A program made the translations under genes and the position numbers. Positions 34,797-44,712 of a DNA stretch of 64,000 nucleotides are shown in pieces. How positions within the stretch are numbered: position 1 is the first letter of the stretch; the number at the start of each line of letters is the position of its first letter. The DNA is from LMUY01 sp964235495. Its GTDB lineage: Bacteria; Pseudomonadota; Alphaproteobacteria; Acetobacterales; Acetobacteraceae. The DNA is taken from positions 1 to 64,000 of the forward strand of contig CAXSAX010000020.1 in NCBI GenBank assembly GCA_964235495.1, written 5' to 3'. A model generated the notes under the pieces. The model was given only the letters and a program-made list of their open reading frames with translations, did no database searches and was not told the DNA's origin.

Positions 34797-36047
34797 TCAT
34801 GCGGCGCCCCGGTGCTCGAACCGCGCCCGGTCGGCCGGCAGCAGGCGCACGCGCAGGCGGATGGCGTCCTCGCCGTCCGCCCGCTCGACCACCTCGCCGT
34901 GCTCGTACAGCCAGGCGATGCCGGCGCCGTCCGCGGGCGCCAGGGCATAGTCCGCCTGCTGCATGCCCGCCGCGAGCCGCGCGTCGATCGCGGCCAGCAG
35001 GCCGGGCAGCCCCTCCCCGGTCACGGCGGAGATCGGCACAGCGCCCTCGCGCGGCGGCACGTTCTGCGCCCCGCCCAGCAGGTCGGCCTTGTTCAGGACT
35101 TCAACGGTGCGGCGCGGCCACTCGCCGTCGATGGCGCCCTCCTTTTCCATGCCGTCCAGCACCGCCAGCACGTCGGCGCGCTGGGCCATGCTGTCCGGGT
35201 GGGCGGCGTCGCGCACGTGCAGGATCACGTCGGCCTGCGCCACCTCCTCCAGCGTGGCGCGGAACGCGGCGACCAGCTCGGTGGGCAGCTCGCTGATGAA
35301 CCCCACCGTGTCCGACAGCACGACCCGGCGGCCCAGGGGCAGGCGCAGGCCGCGCATGGTCGGGTCCAGGGTGGCGAACAGCTGGTCCTGCGCGTGCACG
35401 TCCGCCCCCGTCAGGGCGTTGAACAGGGTGGACTTGCCGGCGTTGGTGTAGCCCACCAGCGCCACCACGGGCAGCGGCGTGCGGGTGCGGGCGCTGCGGT
35501 GCAGCCCCCGGGTGCGGCGCACCTGCTCGATCTCCTTCTTGAGGCGCACGATGCGGTCGGTGATGAGCCGGCGGTCGGCCTCGATCTGCGTCTCGCCGGG
35601 TCCGCCGAGGAAGCCGAAGCCGCCGCGCTGCCGTTCCAAGTGGGTCCAGGAGCGGACCAACCGGCTGCGCTGGTAGTCCAGGTGCGCCAGCTCGACCTGC
35701 AGCGAGCCTTCCCGGGTGCGGGCGCGCTCGCCGAAGATGTCCAGGATCAGCCCGGTGCGGTCGATCACCTTGCACGCCCAGGCGCGCTCCAGGTTGCGCT
35801 GCTGCACCGGGGAGAGGGCGGCGTCCACGATGGCGACGGTGACGCCCGCCTCCTCGATCGCCTCGTGCTGGGCGGCGACCTGGCCCTCGCCCAGCAGGCT
35901 GGAGGAGCGGCGCGCGCGCAACGGCAGCACGGCGGTGTGCACCACGTCGAGCCCGATGGAGGCGGCGAGCCCCACCGCCTCCGCCAGCTTCGCATCCGCG
36001 GCGCGGGAGGCGTCCGAACGGTCCGGACGCTCCCACGGCAGGATCAC
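34797..36047 (-). CDS. hflX: Ribosome-associated GTPase HflX (canonical copy)
   Basis: A 416-residue HflX that splits stalled or heat-damaged 70S ribosomes. The N-terminal domain includes SSLLGEGQV, ALSPVQQRNLERA and VIDRTGLILDIFGERA. A glycine-rich GGPGETQIEADRR linker follows, then the G domain with GYTNAGKST (G1), DTVGF (G3) and NKAD (G4). The start is GTG at 36047, 28 bp after the hfq stop, in the standard proteobacterial hfq-hflX order. No clean ribosome site is visible, which is common for coupled genes. Confidence 0.95.
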   Translation of the reverse strand: MILPWERPDRSDASRAADAKLAEAVGLAASIGLDVVHTAVLPLRARRSSSLLGEGQVAAQHEAIEEAGVTVAIVDAALSPVQQRNLERAWACKVIDRTGLILDIFGERARTREGSLQVELAHLDYQRSRLVRSWTHLERQRGGFGFLGGPGETQIEADRRLITDRIVRLKKEIEQVRRTRGLHRSARTRTPLPVVALVGYTNAGKSTLFNALTGADVHAQDQLFATLDPTMRGLRLPLGRRVVLSDTVGFISELPTELVAAFRATLEEVAQADVILHVRDAAHPDSMAQRADVLAVLDGMEKEGAIDGEWPRRTVEVLNKADLLGGAQNVPPREGAVPISAVTGEGLPGLLAAIDARLAAGMQQADYALAPADGAGIAWLYEHGEVVERADGEDAIRLRVRLLPADRARFEHRGAA

Positions 36048-36075
36048 GGCGGCCCGGGTCGGGCCGGCCGAGGTC

Positions 36076-36387
36076 TCAGAGGATGACGTCGTCAGACACC
36101 ATCTCCCGCACCGGGGCCGTCAGGGTGGAGGACGCCGGCGCGCCCGCTTCGGCCTTCGCCGCGTCGAACAGCTGGATCGGCGCGCCCGGCATCACGGTGC
36201 TGATGGCGTGCTTGTACACCAGCTGGGTGTGCCCGTCGCGGCGCAGCAGCACGGAGAAGTTGTCGAACCAGGTGATGATGCCTTGCAGCTTCACGCCGTT
36301 GACGAGGAACACCGTCACCGGCGCCTTGGTCTTGCGGACGTGGTTCAGGAACACGTCCTGCACGTTCTGAGTCTTTTCGCTGGCCAT
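36076..36387 (-). CDS. hfq: RNA chaperone Hfq
   Basis: A 103-residue Sm-like hexameric RNA chaperone for small-RNA regulation. Sm1 spans roughly residues 8-50 (NVQDVFLNHVRKTKAPVTVF, then NGVKLQGIITWFDNF). Sm2 is the YKHAISTVMP signature. The C-terminal tail of about 30 residues is acidic and ends EMVSDDVIL. ATG 36387 has AAGGAG 8 bases upstream. It leads the hfq-hflX-IMPase group. Confidence 0.97.
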   Translation of the reverse strand: MASEKTQNVQDVFLNHVRKTKAPVTVFLVNGVKLQGIITWFDNFSVLLRRDGHTQLVYKHAISTVMPGAPIQLFDAAKAEAGAPASSTLTAPVREMVSDDVIL

Positions 36388-36514
36388 GGGGCCAACTCCT
36401 TATGTTGTTGCTTCAGCCAAGCCTAGTTTTTGACACCGAACCGGGCACACAGGTCCCGGCCGCGCCCGCCAGATGTAGCTGACGGGTGCTGCGAAGCAAG
36501 CATCGCGCGTGCCA

Positions 36515-37384
36515 CTATGCCGGAGTGTTCATTCCGCCGCCCACATGATGTGCGAACAGCGCGAACAGCTGCCGGGTGATGGGCCCGACCGCGCCATCGC
36601 CCACCGGCGCGCCGTCCAGCCTGGTGATCGGCTTCACGAAGGAGGTGGCGCTGGTCAGGAACACCTCCCGCGCCGCGCGCAGTTCCGCCTCGCTCACCGC
36701 CCGCTCCTCCGCCACGATGCCGCGCTCCGCCATCTGCGCGAGCAGCGAGGCGCGGGTGCAGCCCGGCAGGATGGCGTGGCCGAGCGGCCGGGTGCGCAGC
36801 GTGCCCTGCGCGTCCACCGCCCACACGGTGGTGGAGGCGCCCTCCGTCACGCTGCCGTCCGGCGCCACCAGGATGGCCTCGTAGGCGCCCGCCTGCCGCG
36901 CCGCCTGCTTGGCCAGCACGTTGGGCAGCAGCGCCACGGACTTGATGTCGCAGCGCGCCCAGCGCTGGTCCGGCGCTGTGATGGCCGACGCCGCCCAGCC
37001 CTCCGCGTCCGCCGGGTACGGCGGCGTGCGGCGGCAGGTCACCACCAGGGCCGGCGGTACGGGCTGCTTGGGAAAGGCGTGCTCCCGCCGGGCGACGCCG
37101 CGGGTAACCTGCATGTACACCAGCCCGTTCCGCAGCCGGTTGCGCCGCACCACCTCCCCCAGCACCTGGCGCAGCGCGGCGCGGCCCATCGGCGGGGCGA
37201 TGGCGACCTCGGCCAGCGAGCGCTCCAGCCGGGCCATGTGCAGCGCCTCGTCGAGGAACTGGCCGGCGGCCAGGTAGAGCACCTCGTAGATGCCGTCGGC
37301 GAACTGGTAGCCGCGGTCCTCCACGTTCACGCTTGCCTCCGATTGAGGCAGGTAGCGGCCGTTCACGTAGGCGATGCGGCTCAT
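36515..37384 (-). CDS. Class IV (D-amino-acid/branched-chain type) aminotransferase
   Basis: A 289-residue PLP enzyme of fold type IV. The catalytic Lys lies in CDIKSVALLPNVLAKQ, the N-terminus has the family mark EDRGYQFADGIYEV, and EGASTTVW and LTSATSFVKPI are typical. The RGYQFADGIYE form and YMQVTRGVARREHAFP favour a D-alanine/D-amino-acid aminotransferase over IlvE. It would supply D-glutamate or D-alanine for peptidoglycan. GGGAG lies 8 bases before the ATG. It is upstream of hfq with a 127-bp gap holding the hfq promoter region. Confidence 0.87.
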   Translation of the reverse strand: MSRIAYVNGRYLPQSEASVNVEDRGYQFADGIYEVLYLAAGQFLDEALHMARLERSLAEVAIAPPMGRAALRQVLGEVVRRNRLRNGLVYMQVTRGVARREHAFPKQPVPPALVVTCRRTPPYPADAEGWAASAITAPDQRWARCDIKSVALLPNVLAKQAARQAGAYEAILVAPDGSVTEGASTTVWAVDAQGTLRTRPLGHAILPGCTRASLLAQMAERGIVAEERAVSEAELRAAREVFLTSATSFVKPITRLDGAPVGDGAVGPITRQLFALFAHHVGGGMNTPA

Positions 37385-37503
37385 GGGCGGCTCCCGGGAT
37401 GACGGCGGCAGACACCATGGGGGGCGGGGCGGGCGCAAGCGGCGTCGGGGCGGAAACCCCTGCGACGGCGTGGCCCGCGCGCCACCCCCCGATCCCTGAC
37501 GCG

Positions 37504-39042
37504 CTAGACCACCTCCCCCGCCTCCATCGCCGCCAGGAACCCGGCCGCCCGCGCCCGGATTTGCCCCACCCGCGCCGGGTCCATCCTGGCCAAGGAGGCC
37601 AGCGGAATCTGCATCCGGCTGTTGCCGGCAAACCGCGCCGCGTGGCGGGCCATGAAGTCCCAGTACAGCGCGTTGAACGGGCAGCCGCGCTCGCCCACCG
37701 CGTCCTTCACGTCGTAATGGCAGCCGCGGCAGTAGTCGCTCATGCGGTTGATGTAGGCGCCGGACGAGGCATACGGCTTGGAGCCGATCACGCCGCCGTC
37801 GGCGAACAGCGCCATGCCGCGCACGTTGGGCATCTCCACCCACTCGTACGCGTCGGCATACACGATGAGGTACCACTCATCGACCTCCGCCGGGTCCAGC
37901 CCGGCCATCAGGGCGAAGTTGCCGGTCACCATCAGGCGCTGGATGTGGTGGGCGTAGGCGTGCGCCCGCGTGTCGGCCACCGCGTGGTGCACGCAGTTCA
38001 TCCGGGTGTTGGCGTCCCAGTAGAACTGCGGCAGGCGGCGGGTGGCCCCCAGCGCGTTCAGCCCGGCGTAGTCCGGCATCTTGAGCCAGTAGATGCCGCG
38101 CACGAACTCCCGCCAGCCGAGAATTTGCCGGATGAAGCCCTCCACCGCGTTCAGTGGCGCCACCCCGGCGCGGTAGGCCGCCTCCGCCGCGCGGCAGGCC
38201 TGCAGCGGCTCCAGCAGGCCCGTGTTGATGGAGGTGGAGACCAGCGCGTGGAACAGCGTCGGCGCCCCGGTGCGCATCGCGTCCTGCCAGTCGCCGAACT
38301 GGGGCAGGCGGTTGGCGATGAAGTCGTTCAGCGCCGCCTGCGCCTCCGCCGCCGTCACCGGCAGGTTGAAGCCGTCGCAGGTGCCGAAATGGTCGCCGAA
38401 GCGGGCGCGCACCAGCTCGATCACCGCGGCGGTGATGGCGTCCGGCTGGAAATGCGGCGGCTCCGGCGCGGTGACCGCCTTGGGCAGCGGCTTGCGGTTC
38501 TCGGCATCCAGGTTCCACCGCCCGCTTACCGGCGCGCCGTCGTCCATCAGCACGTCGTGGCGGCGGCGCATCTCGCGGTAGAAGAACTCCATGCGCAGCT
38601 GCGTCTTGCCGCGCGCCCAGGCGCGGAAGTCGCGGATCGGGCACAGGAAGCGGTCGTCGTCGCGGATCTCCACGTCCAGCCCGATCGCCTCGTGCCAGCC
38701 CTGCATGTCGCGGTCCAGCCGCCACTCGCCGCACGCGGTCGCCACCACCCGGTCCGGCTTGAGCCGGGCCGCCAGCCGGACCAGCTCGCCGCGCAGCGAC
38801 TGCGTGTTCGCCGGGTCGTCGAGCGTCACGTACTCGACCGTCACGCCGCGCGAGCGCAGTGCCCGGGCGAAGTGGCGCATGGCGGACAGCACCAGCACGA
38901 TCTTTTTCTGGTGGTGGCGCACGTAGGTGCACTCGCCCAGCACCTCGGCCATCAGCACCGTGTCGGTCGCCGGGTCCAAGTCCCGCAGCGCGGACAGCCC
39001 GGCGCTGCACTGGTCGCCCAGCACCATGCGCAGCGTGCTCAT
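37504..39042 (-). CDS. phrB: FeS-type bacterial cryptochrome/(6-4) photolyase
   Basis: About 512 residues, the usual length for the iron-sulfur bacterial cryptochrome/photolyase group. The N-terminal alpha/beta domain begins RMVLGDQ. The C-terminal FAD domain includes FIRQILGWREFVRGIYW, RRLPQFYWDANTRMNCVHH and MSDYCRGCHYDVKD, followed by GCPFNALYWDF. The four Cys (NC, CRGC, GC) are the expected [4Fe-4S] ligands. The family repairs (6-4) photoproducts using blue light. The start at 39042 is 10 bp after the SDR stop, so the two are an operon; the extension to 39087 is rejected. Confidence 0.93.
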   Translation of the reverse strand: MSTLRMVLGDQCSAGLSALRDLDPATDTVLMAEVLGECTYVRHHQKKIVLVLSAMRHFARALRSRGVTVEYVTLDDPANTQSLRGELVRLAARLKPDRVVATACGEWRLDRDMQGWHEAIGLDVEIRDDDRFLCPIRDFRAWARGKTQLRMEFFYREMRRRHDVLMDDGAPVSGRWNLDAENRKPLPKAVTAPEPPHFQPDAITAAVIELVRARFGDHFGTCDGFNLPVTAAEAQAALNDFIANRLPQFGDWQDAMRTGAPTLFHALVSTSINTGLLEPLQACRAAEAAYRAGVAPLNAVEGFIRQILGWREFVRGIYWLKMPDYAGLNALGATRRLPQFYWDANTRMNCVHHAVADTRAHAYAHHIQRLMVTGNFALMAGLDPAEVDEWYLIVYADAYEWVEMPNVRGMALFADGGVIGSKPYASSGAYINRMSDYCRGCHYDVKDAVGERGCPFNALYWDFMARHAARFAGNSRMQIPLASLARMDPARVGQIRARAAGFLAAMEAGEVV

Positions 39043-39052
39043 TCCCCCTTGC

Positions 39053-39778
39053 TCATCCGCGCGTGCGAACCGTGGAACGGCCGCCATCGACGGCGAACAC
39101 CTGGCCGGTGATCCACCCGGCCTCCTCCCCCAGCAAAAAGGCGGCCAGCGCCCCGGCGTCGTCGCCCTCGCCCAGCCGCGGGATCGGGTGCTGCCCGGCG
39201 ATCGCCTTGGCCAGCGTCGCGTTCTCCGTCATGCCGGCGGCGATGCCGGAGCGGGTGAGGCTGGGGGCGATGCAGTTGACCCGCACGTTGGGCGCCAGCT
39301 CCGCCGCCAGCGCCGTGGTCAGCCCCTCCACCGCGCCCTTGGCCGCCGCGATCACCGCATGGTTCACGAACCCGGCGCGCACCGCCACCGTGCTGAACAG
39401 CACCACGCCGCTGCCGGGGGCTGCTGCCAGCGCCTCGGCGCCGGCCGCCACCGCCAGGGCGGCGCCCACCGCGTTGAGCCGGAACGCGTCGATGAAGTCG
39501 GCCTCCGTCGCGCGCTTGATCGGCTTCATCACGATGGAGCCGACGCAGTAGGCCAGGCCGGACAGGCGCGGCCCGGCCGCCCGCACCGCCGCCGCAAGGC
39601 CGGCAGCGTCCATTGCGTCCGCCACCGCGGAACTGCCGCCCAGCTCCTCCGCCAGCGCCGCCAGCCGGGCGGGGTCGCGCCCCACCAGGTGGACGGGCCG
39701 CCCCGCCGCCGCCATGCGCCGGGCGATGGCCGAGCCGATCGCCCCGTACGCGCCCACGATTACCACTGGTTCGGCCAT
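39053..39778 (-). CDS. SDR-fold protein lacking the catalytic tyrosine
   Basis: A 241-residue Rossmann protein: VIVGAYGAIGSAIAR for the cofactor, an NAVGA-like segment in FRLNAVGAAL, and IAPSLTRSG after the active site. In the YxxxK motif the residue aligned with Tyr is Ile (VIAAAKGAVEG), so normal SDR redox chemistry is doubtful, although the Ser in VVLFSTVAV and the Lys remain. It precedes the photolyase gene by 10 bp, which suggests a linked role, perhaps in a chromophore or lesion-repair step. That link is inferred from position only. Confidence 0.82.
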   Translation of the reverse strand: MAEPVVIVGAYGAIGSAIARRMAAAGRPVHLVGRDPARLAALAEELGGSSAVADAMDAAGLAAAVRAAGPRLSGLAYCVGSIVMKPIKRATEADFIDAFRLNAVGAALAVAAGAEALAAAPGSGVVLFSTVAVRAGFVNHAVIAAAKGAVEGLTTALAAELAPNVRVNCIAPSLTRSGIAAGMTENATLAKAIAGQHPIPRLGEGDDAGALAAFLLGEEAGWITGQVFAVDGGRSTVRTRG

Positions 39779-39863
39779 GCAATGTCCCTAGCGTCCCGCC
39801 GCCACTTGGCGACGGCGATGGTGGCGACAAGGCGCGCCGGCCGTGTCATGCTCCCACACGGCC

Positions 39864-40388
39864 ATGCGCACCCTTCTCCTCCTCCGGCACGCCAAGTCCT
39901 CGTGGGATGATCCCGCGCTGTCGGACCACGCGCGGCCGCTCAACCTGCGCGGCCAGCAGGCGGCGGCGGCCATGGCGCGCGAGATGCGCCGGCTCGGCCT
40001 GCGGCCGGACCACGCCCTGGTCTCCTCCGCCCGCCGCACCCTGCAAACCTTCGCCGCCCTCGGGCCGTGGGACGAGCCGCCCGCGACGTTCCCGATGGAT
40101 TCATTGTACCTCGCCCCCGCCGCCGACCTGCTGGAGGCGATCAACGCGGCCCCGGCGGCCGTGCGCTGCATGCTGCTGGTGGGGCACAACCCGGGGCTGC
40201 ACGAGCTGGCGCTGCAGCTGTCGGCCCGCCCCGCCGCCACCGACCCGCTGCGCCGCCTGGCCGGCAGCTACCCGTCCGGCGCGCTGAGCGAGTTCGCCGT
40301 GGCCGCCCCCTGGCCCGAGCTGCGCCCTGGCGGCGGCCAGCTGACGCGCTACCTGCTGCCGAGCGATCTGTCCGAGGTCAATGCCTGA
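39864..40388 (+). CDS. sixA: SixA-type phosphohistidine phosphatase
   Basis: A 174-residue histidine-phosphatase family protein. It has the N-terminal LLRHAKSSWDDP motif (RHA with the phosphorylated His), SSARRTLQTF and the second catalytic His in LLVGHNPGLHEL. SixA removes phosphate from histidine in phosphorelay or PTS proteins. ATG 39864 gives the normal compact N-terminus. The CHAD gene starts 3 bp after its stop, a pairing seen repeatedly in proteobacteria. Confidence 0.9.
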   Translation: MRTLLLLRHAKSSWDDPALSDHARPLNLRGQQAAAAMAREMRRLGLRPDHALVSSARRTLQTFAALGPWDEPPATFPMDSLYLAPAADLLEAINAAPAAVRCMLLVGHNPGLHELALQLSARPAATDPLRRLAGSYPSGALSEFAVAAPWPELRPGGGQLTRYLLPSDLSEVNA

Positions 40389-40391
40389 ACC

Positions 40392-41837
40392 ATGCCGTCC
40401 CTCGAATTCTGCCTGCCCCCCGCCGAGCTGCCGCGGCTGCTGCGCCAGCCGCCGTTCCGCCAGCGCGGCGGCCGGCCCGCCGCCGTCGCGCTGACCTGGC
40501 ACGACACGGCCGGGCACGCCCTGGCCGGCCAGCAGCTCAGCCTGTGCGAGGACACGGCCGGCTGGCGGCTGGAACGCGCTTCCCCCCAGCCCGGCGAGGC
40601 GTGGCCGCCGGGCACGCCGCCCCCCTGCCTGGCCGCAGCGCCCGGGCTTGACGGGCTGGCCTCGCTGCCGCCGCTGGACGGCGCGCTGGCGCCGGTCGCC
40701 GGGTTCCGCGGGCAGCGCCGCACGCTGTGGCCGGACGCGGACACCACCCTCACGGTGCAGGACGGCGTGCTGCGCGGCGGCGCGCGCGAGACGCCCTCCT
40801 GCCGGCTGTTGCTGGCCGGGCCGGCGCCGGCGCTGATGGCGCTCAGCACCCGGCTGGCCGAGACGCTCGCCGTGGCGGTGCCGCCCTGGTCGCTCGCCGC
40901 CGAGGCGCTGGCCTCCGCGCAAGGCGGCCTGCCGCCCGCCCGGCGCAGCGGCGGCCCGCAAGTGCCTCCCGGCCTCAGCGTCACGGACGCGGCGTCCCTG
41001 GTGATCGGGCATCTGACGGACGTGATCCTGGCGGGGGCCGCCGCCGACGGCGAGACGCCCGAGGCGGTGCATGCCACGCGGGTCGCGGTGCGCCGCCTGC
41101 GCTCGGCACTGTCGGTGTTCCGCCGCGCGGTCGGCAGCCCGGCGACCGAGGCGGCCAAGGCCGGGCTGCAGGAGCTCGCCGCCGTGCTCGGGCGCGTGCG
41201 GGACTGGGACGTGTTCCTGGAGGGCATCGGGCGGGATGTCGCGGCGGCCCTGCCGGAAGACCCGCGGATCGCGCGCCTCGCCACCGCCGCCCGCAAGCAG
41301 CGCGACGCCGCCTGCGGTGCGCTGCGGCACCATCTCGCCTCCCCGCCGTTCCGCCAGCTGATGGTGGCGCTGGTGCAGCTCGCCGCCCTGCGCCCCTGGG
41401 AGGCGGAGGCGGACGAGGCCCGCGGCGCCAAGCTGGCGGCGGACGCCGAGCACTACGCCACGGCCTGCCTGGCCCGCCAGCACGGGCACATGCTGAGCCC
41501 CGGCCCCGACATCAGCGCGCTGCCGGCCGGCGAGCTGCACGACCTGCGCAAGCAAGGCAAGCGGCTGCGCTACGCGGCTGAGTTCTTCGCCCCGCTCTAC
41601 GGGCGGCGCAGCACCCGGCGCTTCGTGCGCGGCGTGTCGCGGCTGCAGGAGGCGCTCGGCCACTTGAACGACGGCGCAGGGGCGGCGGGGCTGATGCAGG
41701 CGCTGGGAAGCGGGGCGGGGCAGCAATTCGCGGCCGGCGCGGTGCAGGGCTTCGCCGCCGCGCAGAGCACGCAGGCGCGCGCCGGCATCGCGCGCAGCTG
41801 GAGCAAGTTCCGCCGGGCGGAGCCGTTCTGGGATTAG
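40392..41837 (+). CDS. CYTH-like/CHAD-domain protein
   Basis: A 481-residue protein. The N-terminal ~180 residues resemble a degenerate CYTH (triphosphate tunnel) domain (LEFCLPPAELPRLL, ALTWHDTAGHAL, GFRGQRRTLW), but most of the charged tunnel residues cannot be recognised. From about residue 200 there is a clear CHAD domain with the two conserved basic helices (EAVHATRVAVRRLRSALSVF and LHDLRKQGKRLRYAAEFF). CHAD domains bind inorganic polyphosphate. With the adjacent SixA phosphatase this suggests polyphosphate or phosphohistidine metabolism. It starts 3 bp after sixA. Confidence 0.88.
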   Translation: MPSLEFCLPPAELPRLLRQPPFRQRGGRPAAVALTWHDTAGHALAGQQLSLCEDTAGWRLERASPQPGEAWPPGTPPPCLAAAPGLDGLASLPPLDGALAPVAGFRGQRRTLWPDADTTLTVQDGVLRGGARETPSCRLLLAGPAPALMALSTRLAETLAVAVPPWSLAAEALASAQGGLPPARRSGGPQVPPGLSVTDAASLVIGHLTDVILAGAAADGETPEAVHATRVAVRRLRSALSVFRRAVGSPATEAAKAGLQELAAVLGRVRDWDVFLEGIGRDVAAALPEDPRIARLATAARKQRDAACGALRHHLASPPFRQLMVALVQLAALRPWEAEADEARGAKLAADAEHYATACLARQHGHMLSPGPDISALPAGELHDLRKQGKRLRYAAEFFAPLYGRRSTRRFVRGVSRLQEALGHLNDGAGAAGLMQALGSGAGQQFAAGAVQGFAAAQSTQARAGIARSWSKFRRAEPFWD

Positions 41838-41852
41838 CAGGAAAGTTCGGGG

Positions 41853-41877
41853 CGCAAGGGGATTTCGGCCCCTTGCG
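41853..41877 (+). repeat. Partial copy of the dispersed intergenic hairpin repeat
   Basis: CGCAAGGGG and CCCCTTGCG pair perfectly (9 bp) around a 7-base loop and run on into CGGGTGCGGGAC. This is the conserved right half of the repeats at 52980-53086 and 56991-57098. It follows the CHAD gene by 15 bp. Confidence 0.6.
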
Positions 41878-41963
41878 GGTGCGGGACAGCGCCTCGCAAG
41901 CCTTGCACGCGCCCATCCTCACGCGTTAGGCATCGCCACCGCCGGACCATCCCGGAGTCTGCC

Positions 41964-42485
41964 GTGTCCATCGACCGCCCGCGCCGCATCTTCCGCTCCT
42001 CCAGCCGGTCCGCCCTGTCGCGCGGGCTGCTGCGGACGCTGGGGGTGGGCGCCGCAGGGGCCGCCCTCGGCGCGGTGATCGTGCTGGCCGAGATGCCGTC
42101 GCCGGCGCAGCTGGTGTCCGCCGCTCCCGGCCAGGTCGCGGTCATCGACGGCGACACGCTGCGGCTCGACTCCACCATCGTCCACCTGAGCGACGTGCAG
42201 GCGCCGGAGCGCGGGCAGGCCTGCGCCGCCGGGCCGGATTGCGGCGGGCGGGCCAGCGCCGCGCTGGCGGAGCTGGTGCGCAACCGCCCGGTGGAATGCC
42301 GCGTGTGGGGCCGCGACGGGCTGGGCCGGCCGGCCGGCCGGTGCGACGCCGGCGGGCAGGACGTGAACCTGGCGCTGGTGGCGATCGGCTGGGCGCGCGC
42401 CCAGCCTCCCATCGTCTCCGCCGCCTTCTCCGCCGCCGAGACCGAGGCGCGGTCGCACCGGCGCGGGATGTGGCTGGCGGGCTGA
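41964..42485 (+). CDS. SNase-like (thermonuclease) domain protein
   Basis: A 173-residue protein with an N-terminal membrane anchor or signal (LRTLGVGAAGAALGAVIVLA) and a staphylococcal-nuclease fold. The calcium site is IDGDTLRL, Glu is present in VQAPERG, and the second catalytic Arg is in the GRDGLGRPAG region. The first catalytic Arg of the usual R-L-x-G-I-D-A-P-E pattern is His here (STIVHLSDVQAPE), so nuclease activity may be weak or absent. The GTG start has GGAG 7 bases upstream. The C-terminus ends RRGMWLAG, typical of the family. Confidence 0.83.
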   Translation: MSIDRPRRIFRSSSRSALSRGLLRTLGVGAAGAALGAVIVLAEMPSPAQLVSAAPGQVAVIDGDTLRLDSTIVHLSDVQAPERGQACAAGPDCGGRASAALAELVRNRPVECRVWGRDGLGRPAGRCDAGGQDVNLALVAIGWARAQPPIVSAAFSAAETEARSHRRGMWLAG

Positions 42486-42618
42486 GGCGACGCTGCAACC
42501 GCGAAGGTTGCCTTGCGCCTGTTTCCACCCTTAATGACGCTGGATTGCGGGCTCCGGTCGCGCTCGAGCGAGCGGCCCGTTGCGGGTTTCGGCGGCTTTC
42601 ACCCAACAGGACACCAGC

Positions 42619-43926
<1,308 letters not shown>

Positions 43927-43950
43927 AATACTGCGTCTTAAGAAGGTGAA

Positions 43951-43984
43951 ACGAGCCTAACGGTGAGGCCGGGCTCGTTCTTTG
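43951..43984 (+). terminator. Rho-independent terminator of gltA
   Basis: ACGAGCC pairs with GGCTCGT around a 13-base loop, followed by TTCTTT, 25 bp after the citrate synthase stop. Confidence 0.8.
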
Positions 43985-44280
43985 CCGCGGCGTTTTTCAG
44001 CAGGTGAAAAATCGCAGCGCCTCCAGGGCTGCCCGGCGCTCACCCGGTTGTGACGAGGTAAGCCATTGATTCTCAAACGAGGCTGAGGCAGCGTTACCTG
44101 CGAATCGACGCTAGAGTAATGTTTTCGCACGGGATTCCGCCTCGCACGGCGGCATCAAATCGATGCAAACTCCGTCATTCGCCGGGCGCCGCCCGACTCG
44201 CGCCTGTCCGAGGCAGTTCTGTCAGCTTAACTTTGCATGGCTGGGGCATTGGTTATGCCGAGGCAGCAAGGAGGCTGACA
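43985..44280. other. Upstream region of the split hypothetical gene
   Basis: About 300 bp without a recognised gene or RNA. The open frame running through it from 44119 lacks coding character before 44281. The AGGAGG ribosome site for the split gene lies at its right edge. Confidence 0.5.
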
Positions 44281-44529
44281 GTGAGACAGATTCCAAGGTC
44301 TTTGGACTCCATCGTGCGATCCCGCTTGAAGCAGTGGCCGCACAACCCGCCCGGCCTTGGCGGCGGCGACAAGGATGCCTGGCTGCGCGGCCGGCCGGAC
44401 GACGTGGCCGGGCAGTGCTTCCTCAAGCTGCCCGGCAGCGATCATCTGCGCACCCTGCCGGACGGGCTGTGGCTCAACTTCGGCGGCACCGCCGCCGAGC
44501 CCTACGCCGACATCTTCGGTATTATGTAG
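44281..44529 (+). pseudogene. 5' part of a conserved hypothetical gene split by the IS1595-family element
   Basis: GTG 44281 is preceded by AGGAGG at the right distance and opens VRQIPRSLDSIVRSRL. The frame runs to GTAAEPYADIF and then enters the transposon's left end, adding GIM and a stop. The continuation IEACSTLPNLLDKRSRF begins at 49125 in the same frame after the target duplication (GAC ATC TTC). Removing the element and one duplication gives an uninterrupted gene of about 209 codons. I do not know the family. The 5' fragment alone encodes about 82 residues and is unlikely to be functional. Confidence 0.8.
44509..44516. repeat. 8-bp target site duplication, left copy
   Basis: GACATCTT immediately before the left inverted repeat, identical to 49125-49132. 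Eight bases is the length expected for IS1595-family insertion. Confidence 0.88.
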
Positions 44530-44712
44530 CAGATACACCTAACCTCACGCAATAGCGTTGGCAGGTTTCCGAGCCGATTGATCGCCATCTAGAGCTGGCC
44601 CATTCTAGCTGACGGGGTGCCAGACGGCCCGGCAACCCATTGACAATCAAAAGCTCGTTTAAATGCCCGGCGGGACGAGTGGTAAGTATTTGCGTAACTC
44701 ATTCAGCAATGG

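Noticed and set aside
44119..44280. A longer N-terminus for the split hypothetical gene starting at 44119
   Set aside because: The extra codons lack coding character and GTG 44281 has a strong AGGAGG at proper spacing.
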